Part shown: positions 56,370 through 64,000 of the stretch, in pieces
How positions within the stretch are numbered: the first letter of the stretch is position 1
Layout of the letters: every line of letters starts with the position of its first letter
Assembly (NCBI RefSeq): GCF_004362865.1
Contig: NZ_SNYI01000001.1
Coordinates: 620,001 to 684,000 of the forward strand
Length of the DNA: 64,000 nt
Direction: 5' to 3'
Source of the DNA: Zeaxanthinibacter enoshimensis
Lineage (GTDB): Bacteria > Bacteroidota > Bacteroidia > Flavobacteriales > Flavobacteriaceae
Translations under genes and position numbers: made by a program
Notes under the pieces: generated by a model
Told to the model about the DNA's origin: nothing
The model's input: only the letters and a program-made list of their open reading frames with translations
The model's database searches: none

Positions 56370-56911
56370 TTCCCTAATTCTTTCAGGGTTGGTAATTCGA
56401 GGTCTTTTTCTGATAACAGTATTTCTTCCCGGGGATACTCCCAGTCGATGTTCAATGACGGATCACTAAATATGACACCTCGTTCTGCGCCTTTATTATA
56501 ATATTCGCCACATTTATAAAGAAAATGAGTATCGTCTTGTAGTGCTATAAAACCGTGGGCGATCCCTTTTGGCATGTAGATCATCTTACCATTGATACCG
56601 GACAGTCTGATCTTAAAATGTTTCCCAAAGGTGAGACTATCCGGGCGAAGATCTACCATCACATCCAGCACTTCTCCTTTTGCTACACGGACCAGTTTTG
56701 ATTGCCCATAAGGAGAGGCCTGGTAATGAAGTCCCCGCAGCACGCCTTTGGCTGAAACAGAATGATTATCCTGTACAAATTCCAGGGGTATTCCCAGCTT
56801 TTCTTCTAATTCTCGTTGGTTAAATGCCTCAAAGAAAAGTCCTCTATGGTCCTTATGAATCTCAGGAGTAATCAGGTAACAACCTTTCAGTGGTATTTCT
56901 TCTATTTGCAC
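56366..56911 (-). CDS. rfbC: dTDP-4-dehydrorhamnose 3,5-epimerase
   Basis: The 181-residue cupin enzyme epimerises C3 and C5 of dTDP-4-keto-6-deoxyglucose. It has DHRGLFFEAFNQREL, the catalytic His in VLRGLHYQASPYGQSKLVRV, and MPKGIAHGFIALQDDTHFLYKC. The start is a GTG at 56911. It lies 9 bp after the rfbA stop. Confidence 0.96.
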   Translation of the reverse strand: MQIEEIPLKGCYLITPEIHKDHRGLFFEAFNQRELEEKLGIPLEFVQDNHSVSAKGVLRGLHYQASPYGQSKLVRVAKGEVLDVMVDLRPDSLTFGKHFKIRLSGINGKMIYMPKGIAHGFIALQDDTHFLYKCGEYYNKGAERGVIFSDPSLNIDWEYPREEILLSEKDLELPTLKELGK

Positions 56912-56920
56912 GTAGTATAC

Positions 56921-57778
56921 TTATTTAAGATTCATTAAATATTCCCCATACCCGCTTTTCAATAAAGGTGCAGCAAGTTTGTGAAGTTGTTTCTTATCTA
57001 TAAATCCGTTTATATAAGCGATCTCTTCTATAGCGCCTATCTTGAGGCCTTGACGTTCCTCGATTACTTCGACAAATTGCCCTGCCTGCATTAAGGAGTT
57101 AAAAGTGCCCGTATCCAGCCAGGCCGTCCCTCTATCCAAAATACTCACTTTAAGTTTACCCTTCTTAAGGTAAGCCCGGTTAACATCCGTAATCTCCAGT
57201 TCACCCCGCTTACTGGGTTGTATGCCCTTAGCAATTTTTACTACCTCGTTATCATAGAAATATATCCCGGGAACGGCATAATTGGATTTCGGTTTCCTTG
57301 GTTTTTCTTCTATGCTGATCGCTTTCCCTTGTTCGTTGAATTCGACCACCCCGTACCTTTCAGGATCCTGTACGTGGTACCCATAGATGATTCCACCGTC
57401 AGGATCAATATTAGATTTAAGCAATTCTGCCAATCCGGATCCATAAAATATATTATCCCCCAATATCAAGGCCACTTTGTCCTGGCCAATAAAGGCCTCC
57501 CCAATAATAAATGCATCAGCGAGTCCTCTGGGCTCCTGTTGCACCGCGTATTCAAATGTGCACCCCAGTTGTGATCCGTCGCCCAGTAATTTCTCGAAAA
57601 CCACCCTATCCTCCGGCGTGGTTATTAATAATATTTCCCGGATACCGGCAGAAAGTAAGGTTGCTAACGGGTAATAGATCATCGGTTTGTCGTATACCGG
57701 CATTAGCTGTTTGCTCACGGCTAAGGTGATCGGGAAAAGTCGTGAACCTGTACCCCCGGCTAAAATAATTCCTTTCAT
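56921..57778 (-). CDS. rfbA: Glucose-1-phosphate thymidylyltransferase
   Basis: The 285-residue enzyme makes dTDP-glucose. It has [17 protein letters not shown], the [16 protein letters not shown] segment, [12 protein letters not shown] with the Mg-binding Asp, [20 protein letters not shown] and [11 protein letters not shown]. Length is typical of the RmlA class. It starts 26 bp after rfbB. Confidence 0.97.
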   Translation of the reverse strand: MKGIILAGGTGSRLFPITLAVSKQLMPVYDKPMIYYPLATLLSAGIREILLITTPEDRVVFEKLLGDGSQLGCTFEYAVQQEPRGLADAFIIGEAFIGQDKVALILGDNIFYGSGLAELLKSNIDPDGGIIYGYHVQDPERYGVVEFNEQGKAISIEEKPRKPKSNYAVPGIYFYDNEVVKIAKGIQPSKRGELEITDVNRAYLKKGKLKVSILDRGTAWLDTGTFNSLMQAGQFVEVIEERQGLKIGAIEEIAYINGFIDKKQLHKLAAPLLKSGYGEYLMNLK

Positions 57779-57804
57779 ACTCCGGTTTTAAATATATCCT
57801 GTTT

Positions 57805-58842
57805 TCAATCTTTCCCGGGTTTCTCCCTGTATTCACCAGTCAGGATACGACGAACCCAGGTAGTATTTTCTACGTACCAATCTATGGTTTTTTTAAGACC
57901 TTCCTCGAAGGTATACAAAGGCTTCCAACCCAGTTCTGACCTGATTTTTGTAGCATCTATAGCATATCTATGGTCGTGCCCCGGTCTGTCCTCAACAAAA
58001 GTTATCAAATTTGCGGAGCTGCCTTCTTCCCTTCCAAATTTCTCATCCATTAGCCGGCATAACAGTTTAACCAGGTCCAGGTTCTTCCATTCGCAATTAC
58101 TCCCGATATTATAGGATTGACCAGGTTGTCCCTTATGATATACCAAGTCTATAGCTAATGCATGATCCTCTACATATAACCAATCCCGTTTGTTGCTTCC
58201 ATCCCCATATATCGGAAGTGATTTTTCCTCCATTATGCGATTTAATATAAGCGGGATTAGCTTTTCGGGGTACTGATTTGGTCCGTAATTATTAGAACAA
58301 TTACTGATGACATAAGGCAAACCATAAGTAGCGCCATAGGCCCTTACAAAATGATCTGACCCGGCCTTGGAGGCTGCATAAGGTGAATTGGGGGAGTAGG
58401 GAGTAGTTTCTTTAAAGTATCCCTCCTCACCTAGGGAACCGTATACCTCATCGGTGCTGATGTGATAGAATAACTTGTCCTTTGCCTGGGTTGGCCAACT
58501 ATGTCGGGCAGCTTCCAGCAGGTTAACAGTCCCCATAAGATTTGTATCCAGGAATGCCATAGGATCCGATATGGATCGATCAACGTGGGATTCTGCGGCC
58601 AGGTGTATTACACCATCAAAATTGTGTACAGAGAATAAACTAGAAAGTAATTGTTTGTCCCTAATATCCCCATGGATAAAAGTATAGTTGGCTCGTCCCT
58701 CCAGATCTGCAATATTATCCGGATTCCCTGCGTATGTCAGTGCATCGATATTGAATATATGATAATCTGGATATTGATCTACAAACCTTCTAACCACGTG
58801 AGACCCTATAAAGCCTGCTCCTCCGGTAATCAAAATATTCAT
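57805..58842 (-). CDS. rfbB: dTDP-glucose 4,6-dehydratase
   Basis: The 345-residue short-chain dehydrogenase forms dTDP-4-keto-6-deoxyglucose. It has ITGGAGFIGSHVVRRF, HLAAESHVDRSI, the active-site STDEVYGSLGEEG with YAASKAGSDHFVRA (Tyr-x3-Lys), and NNYGPNQYPEKLIPL. With rfbA, C and D it gives the full dTDP-L-rhamnose pathway from glucose-1-phosphate. It lies 44 bp after the Wzz-like gene. Confidence 0.97.
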   Translation of the reverse strand: MNILITGGAGFIGSHVVRRFVDQYPDYHIFNIDALTYAGNPDNIADLEGRANYTFIHGDIRDKQLLSSLFSVHNFDGVIHLAAESHVDRSISDPMAFLDTNLMGTVNLLEAARHSWPTQAKDKLFYHISTDEVYGSLGEEGYFKETTPYSPNSPYAASKAGSDHFVRAYGATYGLPYVISNCSNNYGPNQYPEKLIPLILNRIMEEKSLPIYGDGSNKRDWLYVEDHALAIDLVYHKGQPGQSYNIGSNCEWKNLDLVKLLCRLMDEKFGREEGSSANLITFVEDRPGHDHRYAIDATKIRSELGWKPLYTFEEGLKKTIDWYVENTTWVRRILTGEYREKPGKD

Positions 58843-58886
58843 ATCTATAGCTATTGCACCATTAGTGTAGTCCTTGTTATATCAAA

Positions 58887-59891
58887 TTACAACATCTTCT
58901 CAGCTTTATTATTCAGATAGATAAGGATTGAAAAAAGAAGATACCCCAATACCAAGATCATGGGTATAAGTACAATATTCTTGCCGAAAAATGCCTTTTG
59001 TACCTGCTGCGGCATTCCAAAATGAAGAATGTTTATCGGGTCTTTTTGTTGTTGTAATTCGAGTCGCTTTTTCTCAATATCCTTTAATAGGCCATTTTTC
59101 AGATTCAGCAGGCTCGTAACATCGAATGGCTGGTCATCGCTTACTACGAATCGCCCGGTATTCACATTTCTGTCAGTGCTGGTCATCCTCTCTGAATAAG
59201 ATTCTATTAACTTATCTATTTGCTTTACCAGCGTTTTATTGTTTTCTATTCGTTCTTTAGCATTCTCCCGGCCAATTTCTACCACCTCTTTAAAATAGCT
59301 GTTAGAGTTGATATATGACATAAGCTTCTTTGCCGCTTCATGGCCACTCGCCCTGTCTTTATATAGGAAAGTGATCTTATGATTCAGACTGCTCTTATTA
59401 TAAATTTCAGAAATTAACACATCACTCACAAAATCCGTGTTCTGGAATTTCTCAAGTACTTCCAGGTACATGATCTCAGATTCCAGATTTTCACTGACCT
59501 CTGGTTCTGCCATAGGCTCTATAGTGACTTCAAAATCTGCAAGATCCGCAATTTCAATGCCCATCGGCTTAAAGAAAGAGGCATCGTCGGCTATCAAATT
59601 CGCCTGGATCTCGTTCACTACGTCATACAGATAGCTTTTACTCTCTATATAGGGTTTTACAATAACTTCCGTCTTTAATTTCTTACTAACGATCTGGTTT
59701 AACCCATAACCAATTAACAATCCCACCAGGATTAGTCCGCTGAATATCAGTATGTTGTTTTTAAAATACACGAACAATCGCAAAATCGAACGAAAAACAC
59801 TGTTTATTCCCTTATTAATCAATTGGAATACCTGCCCCAGATCTATCTCATCTGAGTTTTGTGGTCGGTTGGTTGATTTGTGCTCTTCCAT
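58887..59891 (-). CDS. Wzz-like chain-length determinant protein
   Basis: The 334-residue protein has two membrane helices, one near residues 50-68 (NILIFSGLILVGLLIGYGL) and one near 308-327 (IVLIPMILVLGYLLFSILIYL), with a mostly helical periplasmic region between them, including a coiled coil (RIENNKTLVKQIDKLIESY). This is the polysaccharide co-polymerase (Wzz) topology. It should set the chain length made by Wzy. It overlaps the gene at 59891 by one base and precedes rfbB. Confidence 0.8.
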   Translation of the reverse strand: MEEHKSTNRPQNSDEIDLGQVFQLINKGINSVFRSILRLFVYFKNNILIFSGLILVGLLIGYGLNQIVSKKLKTEVIVKPYIESKSYLYDVVNEIQANLIADDASFFKPMGIEIADLADFEVTIEPMAEPEVSENLESEIMYLEVLEKFQNTDFVSDVLISEIYNKSSLNHKITFLYKDRASGHEAAKKLMSYINSNSYFKEVVEIGRENAKERIENNKTLVKQIDKLIESYSERMTSTDRNVNTGRFVVSDDQPFDVTSLLNLKNGLLKDIEKKRLELQQQKDPINILHFGMPQQVQKAFFGKNIVLIPMILVLGYLLFSILIYLNNKAEKML

Positions 59892-61579
59892 CAGTGCGAA
59901 TTAAATATCTGTTCTAAAATCTTGTCCGTGATCAAATATGTGGGTTTTACCCCGGTGGTGCCAAGGCCGCCGGAAGCCAAAGTACTTCCTGTTTCCAGAG
60001 GATTATCCGAGGCGTAATAAGCGTAACGTACTTTTACGTCATCTCGTATGCTCTTTCGAATTTTCGATGCCGACTGTATGGCCTTCTGGTAATGGACCCC
60101 TTCCATCTCCAGGCCGATTACACCCCAGGTGGAATTGTGGAAGAATTTCAGGATATCCTTGTTCTGCAACGAGGTTCCCAGCACCGTAACCATGGTCCCC
60201 TCCAGCACTTTGAGTCCGTGGCCCCTGAAATCCTCGGCGGATAACTGGTTCTCAAAGGGGTAATTGTCTGCCGTACCTTCAAAAATATGAGCCGACGGGA
60301 TCATCAGGTCACCTTTTCCTCCTTCCAGGATACCGGCTTTTCCCATGATGGAGATCGAAGCTATGTTCATAAAAACAGGTGCTTCGTGCTTTACCTTGTA
60401 CGGCTTCAGCAATTCATCAATGGTCTCGTATGCCTGCTCGCCAAAAGCGTAATCCATGACAAAGATCACCGGGATCTGCTCCTCGGGCAGGTCATCGGAA
60501 AGTTTGTAACTGCAGTGATCCCTGTCCATCTTCGCAAGATCGAAGATCTGTACATCGATATTGGTTCCCGATTCGTCATTGATAAAGGTCATGCCGTTCT
60601 TTTTGGCCACGTTGGTCACCTTCTGCCTCAGCTCCTGGTTGACATCGGTACTCAGGGCCTCGAAGATCTCCAGGCTGTTTTTATCGGGAAATTCCTTTTC
60701 CAGTACTTTCTTGGCAAAAATGGAATTCATCACCGAATGCATATTCGCACTGATGATGTGGATAGGTCTCTTTATCAGTCCCTGTTCATGCAGTGTCCTT
60801 TTTATGGTGTTCGCCCATCGCTCCCCGTGGATATGGTGACCCAGTCTCTCCCGTAACAGGGTGCTGAAGGTAATAGCCCTCTTTTCCCCGCCTATCTCTT
60901 CTTCTATGGCGTGTTTCCCCAGCCAGTAAATGATCTCGAGGAATCTCTCAGGACTTTCTTCCGTGGCAAGTTTCTTATGCATAGCCATGGTTTCCGTGAA
61001 AGGCCTTCCCAGGATACTGGCAGTATGTACCAGGGCACGTTCACGTTCAGCCTGGCTCAGTTCATCCTTTTGTACCAGTTCCTCCAGTTTCTGCCAGTCG
61101 CGGATGGTCTTGTCCGTATCCTCGATCAATACCCTGCGGCTGATCTTCTGGGATTCTATGAACAGGAAGGTCAGGTGGGTCAGGATATCATAGATATCCG
61201 AGCGCCCCCTGGTGATCTCGATATTCATCTGCTCATCATCGATCCGGTAACAGTTCCTCCTCCGTTTCGGGGGGACGATCGGTTCAAAATGGGTGTCGGA
61301 ATACCCTTCGTCCGAGGTGAGGTTAATAAACCGGCACTGCTCTATCCCCGCCGGCAGTCGCTCTAATACATAGATGAGCCCGTTAAATTCAGCCTTTTCC
61401 TCTGCTACGGAACCATATATTTCCGGTCGCAGTTGCAACAGCGCATTTTTAAGGGTTTCTCCTGACACCCCCATAGGCTTGTAAAAACCCCTGTTAAAAA
61501 GGTGTCGCATGGTTATATACAGCCGCTCGATGGCATTGGTGGATTCCTGTGCCCGGGTAGTATCTTTAACTTTTTCCAT
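59891..61579 (-). CDS. DUF6909-like protein, 562 aa
   Basis: The ATG at 61579 (MEKVKDTTRAQES) gives 562 residues; the TTG at 61588 adds three. The soluble protein has helices at the start (NAIERLYITMRHLFNRGFY) and a second half with alpha/beta features: PIHIISANMHSVMNSIFAKKVLEKEFPD, IPVIFVMDYAFGEQAYETIDELLKPY, and near the end GVIGLEMEGVHYQKAIQSA with ASDNPLETGSTLASGGLG. The GLEMEGVHYQKAI stretch recalls nucleoside-phosphorylase/MTAN-type folds, but I would not assign a reaction. I recall it as a flavobacterial DUF6909 family. It heads the polysaccharide run. Confidence 0.75.
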   Translation of the reverse strand: MEKVKDTTRAQESTNAIERLYITMRHLFNRGFYKPMGVSGETLKNALLQLRPEIYGSVAEEKAEFNGLIYVLERLPAGIEQCRFINLTSDEGYSDTHFEPIVPPKRRRNCYRIDDEQMNIEITRGRSDIYDILTHLTFLFIESQKISRRVLIEDTDKTIRDWQKLEELVQKDELSQAERERALVHTASILGRPFTETMAMHKKLATEESPERFLEIIYWLGKHAIEEEIGGEKRAITFSTLLRERLGHHIHGERWANTIKRTLHEQGLIKRPIHIISANMHSVMNSIFAKKVLEKEFPDKNSLEIFEALSTDVNQELRQKVTNVAKKNGMTFINDESGTNIDVQIFDLAKMDRDHCSYKLSDDLPEEQIPVIFVMDYAFGEQAYETIDELLKPYKVKHEAPVFMNIASISIMGKAGILEGGKGDLMIPSAHIFEGTADNYPFENQLSAEDFRGHGLKVLEGTMVTVLGTSLQNKDILKFFHNSTWGVIGLEMEGVHYQKAIQSASKIRKSIRDDVKVRYAYYASDNPLETGSTLASGGLGTTGVKPTYLITDKILEQIFNSH

Positions 61580-61677
61580 AGAGTACAATCGGTAAGATGC
61601 CGCTAAAGTACAGTTTTTAATAAATATATGGGGGATAAGAGGCAGCTTTCAGGGGATTAAGTGCCTGCCAATAAGGA

Positions 61678-63180
61678 TCAAGCTTCGGCCCGGAACCTCA
61701 GGATATCATCTGCAGCAGAACGATCGTTATACAGGCGTTGTACCTTGTTCTGACCCCCGAGTTTCCCAATGGATTTCATATAATCCCGGAACCCGCCCTC
61801 ACGGATACTGCTTATCCTGAGCTGCTGCAGCACCTTGCCTTCTATCAGGTCAAAATAATAACTGTTCTGCCGCTGCAAGGACTGGTCGAGCACTTCCTGG
61901 AACTTTTCCATATCTGACGGTCCCCTGGAGAATTCGATCAGCCACTCGTGATAGGGAAGTTCCCCAGTTTCGGGGGTGATCTGCGGGGCCACCGTAAATT
62001 CGTTCACCTGGGCGTCGGTGGCGGCCACAGCATCCTGCATGGCTTGCTCCACTTCCTTCGCGATCACGTGTTCTCCAAAGGCCGATATAAAATGCGCGAT
62101 CCGGCCGGAGACCACTACCCTGTACGGAGCTAAAGAAATAAACTGAACGGTATCTCCCAGGTTGTAGGCCCAGAGGCCTGCGTTGGTGGATATGATCATC
62201 ACGTAATTAACCCCCAATTCCACATCTTTCAGTAAGAGTCTGCCGGGGTTCTCATCAAAAAATTCATCTGCCCTGACAAACTCGTAAAAAATCCCGGAAT
62301 TCAGTAATAACAATAATCCTTTCTCCTGCTGTGAATCCTGGTAGGCAAAAAATCCTTCACTGGCAGGAAATAATTCTATGCTATCCACACGGCGACCTAT
62401 CAGGTCTTCAAACTTCGCCCGGTACGGTTCGTAATTCACTCCCCCGTAAATAAAAAGCTGGAAATTTTTAAAAAGCTCTCCCACCTTTTTCCCGGTCTTT
62501 TGCTGCAGTCTCTCAAAATACATCTGTACCCAGGAAGGTATCCCGGCTATCACAGCCATATCTTCGTTCTGTGTCTCCTCTACAATGGCATTTACTTTGG
62601 TCTCCCAATCTTCGATACAGTTGGTCTCCCAGCTTGGAAGCCTGTTCTTCTGCAAATAATCGGGAACGTAATGAGCGGAAATTCCTGACAGGCGTCCCAG
62701 TTTGATCCCATTCTTTTCGGCCAGTTCAGGGCTGCCTTGTAAAAAGATCATCTTGCGGTCCACGAAAGCCGAATTCCCAGTCTCGTGGATGTAATGAAGG
62801 ATGGCATCGCGCGATGCTTCTACCTGGTATTTGATGGAAGGAGCGGTTATGGGGATGTATTTTGCCCCGGACGTGGTACCGGAGGTTTTGGCAAAATATA
62901 ATGGCTTCCCCGGCCAGAGGATATCGGGCTCCCCAGCGACCGAACGCTCCACGTAAGGCTTCAGATCTTCGTAATCCCGGATAGGAACCCTGGCCACGAA
63001 ATCAACATGATTTTTTATTTCCGAAAATTTGTGGTCCCTTCCGAATTGCGTAGCTGCTGCAGTGCTGATAAGATCCCGGAAAACCTTACCCTGGGTGCGA
63101 TGGGGTTCCCTGACCCATTTCGCGGTCTTACGGGCCACATGCCAGGCAAAAATTCGGGCAGCAACAGATTTGAGGGACAT
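61678..63180 (-). CDS. GH3 auxin-responsive-promoter family protein (acyl-adenylating type)
   Basis: The 500-residue soluble protein has the GH3/firefly-luciferase-like layout: residues 80-100 ILWPGKPLYFAKTSGTTSGAKYIPIT (phosphate-binding loop), central YGGVNYEPYRAKFEDLIGRRVDSIELFPASEGFFAYQD, ELGVNYVMIISTNAGLWAYNLGDTVQFIS, and a C-terminal lobe with the FGEHVIAKEVEQAM segment. GH3 proteins join carboxylic acids to amino acids or other acceptors via an acyl-adenylate. The bacterial homologues have no known role. It lies 9 bp after the M23 peptidase gene and is probably co-transcribed with it. Confidence 0.87.
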   Translation of the reverse strand: MSLKSVAARIFAWHVARKTAKWVREPHRTQGKVFRDLISTAAATQFGRDHKFSEIKNHVDFVARVPIRDYEDLKPYVERSVAGEPDILWPGKPLYFAKTSGTTSGAKYIPITAPSIKYQVEASRDAILHYIHETGNSAFVDRKMIFLQGSPELAEKNGIKLGRLSGISAHYVPDYLQKNRLPSWETNCIEDWETKVNAIVEETQNEDMAVIAGIPSWVQMYFERLQQKTGKKVGELFKNFQLFIYGGVNYEPYRAKFEDLIGRRVDSIELFPASEGFFAYQDSQQEKGLLLLLNSGIFYEFVRADEFFDENPGRLLLKDVELGVNYVMIISTNAGLWAYNLGDTVQFISLAPYRVVVSGRIAHFISAFGEHVIAKEVEQAMQDAVAATDAQVNEFTVAPQITPETGELPYHEWLIEFSRGPSDMEKFQEVLDQSLQRQNSYYFDLIEGKVLQQLRISSIREGGFRDYMKSIGKLGGQNKVQRLYNDRSAADDILRFRAEA

Positions 63181-63189
63181 AAAGTGGTT

Positions 63190-64000
63190 TTAAAATTCGA
63201 TATAATTGGCAGGGTTCACGGCAGTACCCTCATGCCATAATTCAAAGTGCAAATGCTCTCCTGTGGTAAGGGCGCCGGTATTGCCAACAGAAGCGATGAC
63301 TTCCCCTACCCGGACGATGTCGCCCTGGGTTTTGTAAAGGGAGCCATTATGCTTATATACCGAAAGGTATCCATCTTTGTGTTCCAGGATGACCACATAC
63401 CCGGTATCTGCCGTCCATTCTGCAAAGATAACCGTACCATTGGCTACTGCTTTTACCGGGGTATCCTTGGCAGCCACCACATCAATGCCGTAATGTTTGA
63501 TCTTGGCATTATAGGGATCCGAAACCGTACCGCTGACCGGCGAGAAAAAGGTTATTCCTTCACTGGTTTCTTCGCGCTGGAATACATTGTACTTATCCTC
63601 CAATGCAACTTCGGCCCTGAGCACCGAGTCCTGGGGTATCGGGCGGAGATCTACCGTGCTTGGATCTATTTTGAACGACTCGTAAATGGAGTCTGGGCGT
63701 ACCTCACTGCTGGCCACTTCCCCTCGTAACACCATCCGAATCCTTTCCAGATACCTGTTGGTATAATTAAGGGCGGTAACCAGGGAGTCGGTCTTGTAGG
63801 TAAGTTCGGTTGCCTGCCGTTTCAGCCGGGTGGAAGAATAGCCCGGGATGTATTCTCTTAACGGGGTAAAAGCGATGAGCAAGGTAGTCAAAGCAATTAA
63901 CCCAATAATGGCCAGGGAGCCTGTCACAAACACATTGAGACGACTCAGTTTAAAGGAGATCTTCTCCTCGAAGGTGCTTTCGTTCAGGATGACCAGGCGA
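63190..64000 (-). CDS. M23 family metallopeptidase, 5' end outside window
   Basis: The frame is open to the right edge, where it reads RLVILNESTFEEKISFKLSRLNVFVTGS, so the N-terminus is missing. One membrane helix (VFVTGSLAIIGLIALTTLLIAF) is followed by a short coiled coil and a complete LytM/M23 domain with intact zinc ligands: HYGIDV (HxxxD) and HLHFEL. It should cleave peptidoglycan cross-bridges in the periplasm, anchored to the inner membrane, and so differs from the degenerate EnvC-type protein at 4315. The start reported inside the window at 63933 is only an internal GTG. Confidence 0.9.
   Translation of the reverse strand, partial: RLVILNESTFEEKISFKLSRLNVFVTGSLAIIGLIALTTLLIAFTPLREYIPGYSSTRLKRQATELTYKTDSLVTALNYTNRYLERIRMVLRGEVASSEVRPDSIYESFKIDPSTVDLRPIPQDSVLRAEVALEDKYNVFQREETSEGITFFSPVSGTVSDPYNAKIKHYGIDVVAAKDTPVKAVANGTVIFAEWTADTGYVVILEHKDGYLSVYKHNGSLYKTQGDIVRVGEVIASVGNTGALTTGEHLHFELWHEGTAVNPANYIEF

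Noticed and set aside
60287-60856. Plus-strand frame of 189 residues
   Set aside because: Antisense to the DUF6909-like gene, no start signal or domain.
63190-63933. M23 gene start at the internal GTG (63933)
   Set aside because: The frame is open through to the window edge with a family-typical N-terminal sequence, so the true start lies outside.

Overview
The window reads as a chromosome segment of a marine-type flavobacterium (Bacteroidota, Flavobacteriaceae; Robiginitalea/Muricauda-like is my guess, not shown). The grounds are an SprE/PorW-type gliding and type IX secretion lipoprotein, an F-ATPase operon without the beta and epsilon genes, several families I know mainly from Flavobacteriia (DUF4292, DUF4254, DUF6427, DUF6341, DUF6909-like), promoters of the Bacteroidota type (TTG, about 16-21 nt, TAnnTTTG), weak Shine-Dalgarno sequences and frequent TTG/GTG starts. 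I see no rRNA, tRNA, CRISPR array, insertion sequence or phage gene.

Layout. 1-3.4 kb: end of trpS, dprA, a HU-like/SPOR envelope protein and an acyl-CoA thioesterase. 3.4-9.2 kb (minus strand): aldo/keto reductase, then a compact envelope group (degenerate EnvC-type M23 protein, DUF4292 lipoprotein, TPR protein, dut, polysaccharide flippase). 9.3-18.2 kb (minus): sprE, bactofilin, atpZ-like, a small membrane gene, atpB-E-F-H-A-G, ending in a strong terminator. Most gaps between the atp genes hold hairpins, one of them attenuator-like directly after atpE. 18.4-24 kb: ferredoxin-NADP reductase-like protein, SLC13 permease, patatin, an unknown, thioredoxin and a CbpA-like DnaJ protein. 24.5-26.8 kb: a small arsenosugar-type locus (AhpD-like protein and radical SAM ArsS) followed by a TetR regulator with a large perfect inverted repeat between them. 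26.8-31 kb: heptosyltransferase-like GT9, DUF4254, DUF6427, DUF6341 and purD.

31-61 kb (minus) is a large surface polysaccharide locus. It encodes UDP-xylose supply (UDP-glucose dehydrogenase and UDP-glucuronate decarboxylase), an initiating sugar-phosphate transferase, several glycosyltransferases, a Wzx flippase, two O-antigen polymerase/ligase-like membrane proteins, a Wzz-like protein, the four dTDP-L-rhamnose genes, and a WlbA/WlbC/WlbB set with a 2-epimerase that together resemble the UDP-2,3-diacetamido-uronic acid route. In its middle (about 36-46.8 kb) is a tightly packed run that fits no standard pathway I know: HAD hydrolase, class II aldolase-like protein, polytopic membrane protein, tandem nucleotidyltransferase, GtrA, GT2, GDPD-like protein, a membrane glycosyltransferase fused to a phosphoribulokinase/uridine-kinase-like domain, and a GT39-like protein. 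I regard this run as the best candidate for an undescribed system, perhaps making and attaching a nucleotide- or phosphate-activated small polyol or sugar. 61-64 kb: a GH3-family protein and an intact M23 peptidase that runs off the right edge.

Functional names rest on motif recognition by eye; no database search was run.
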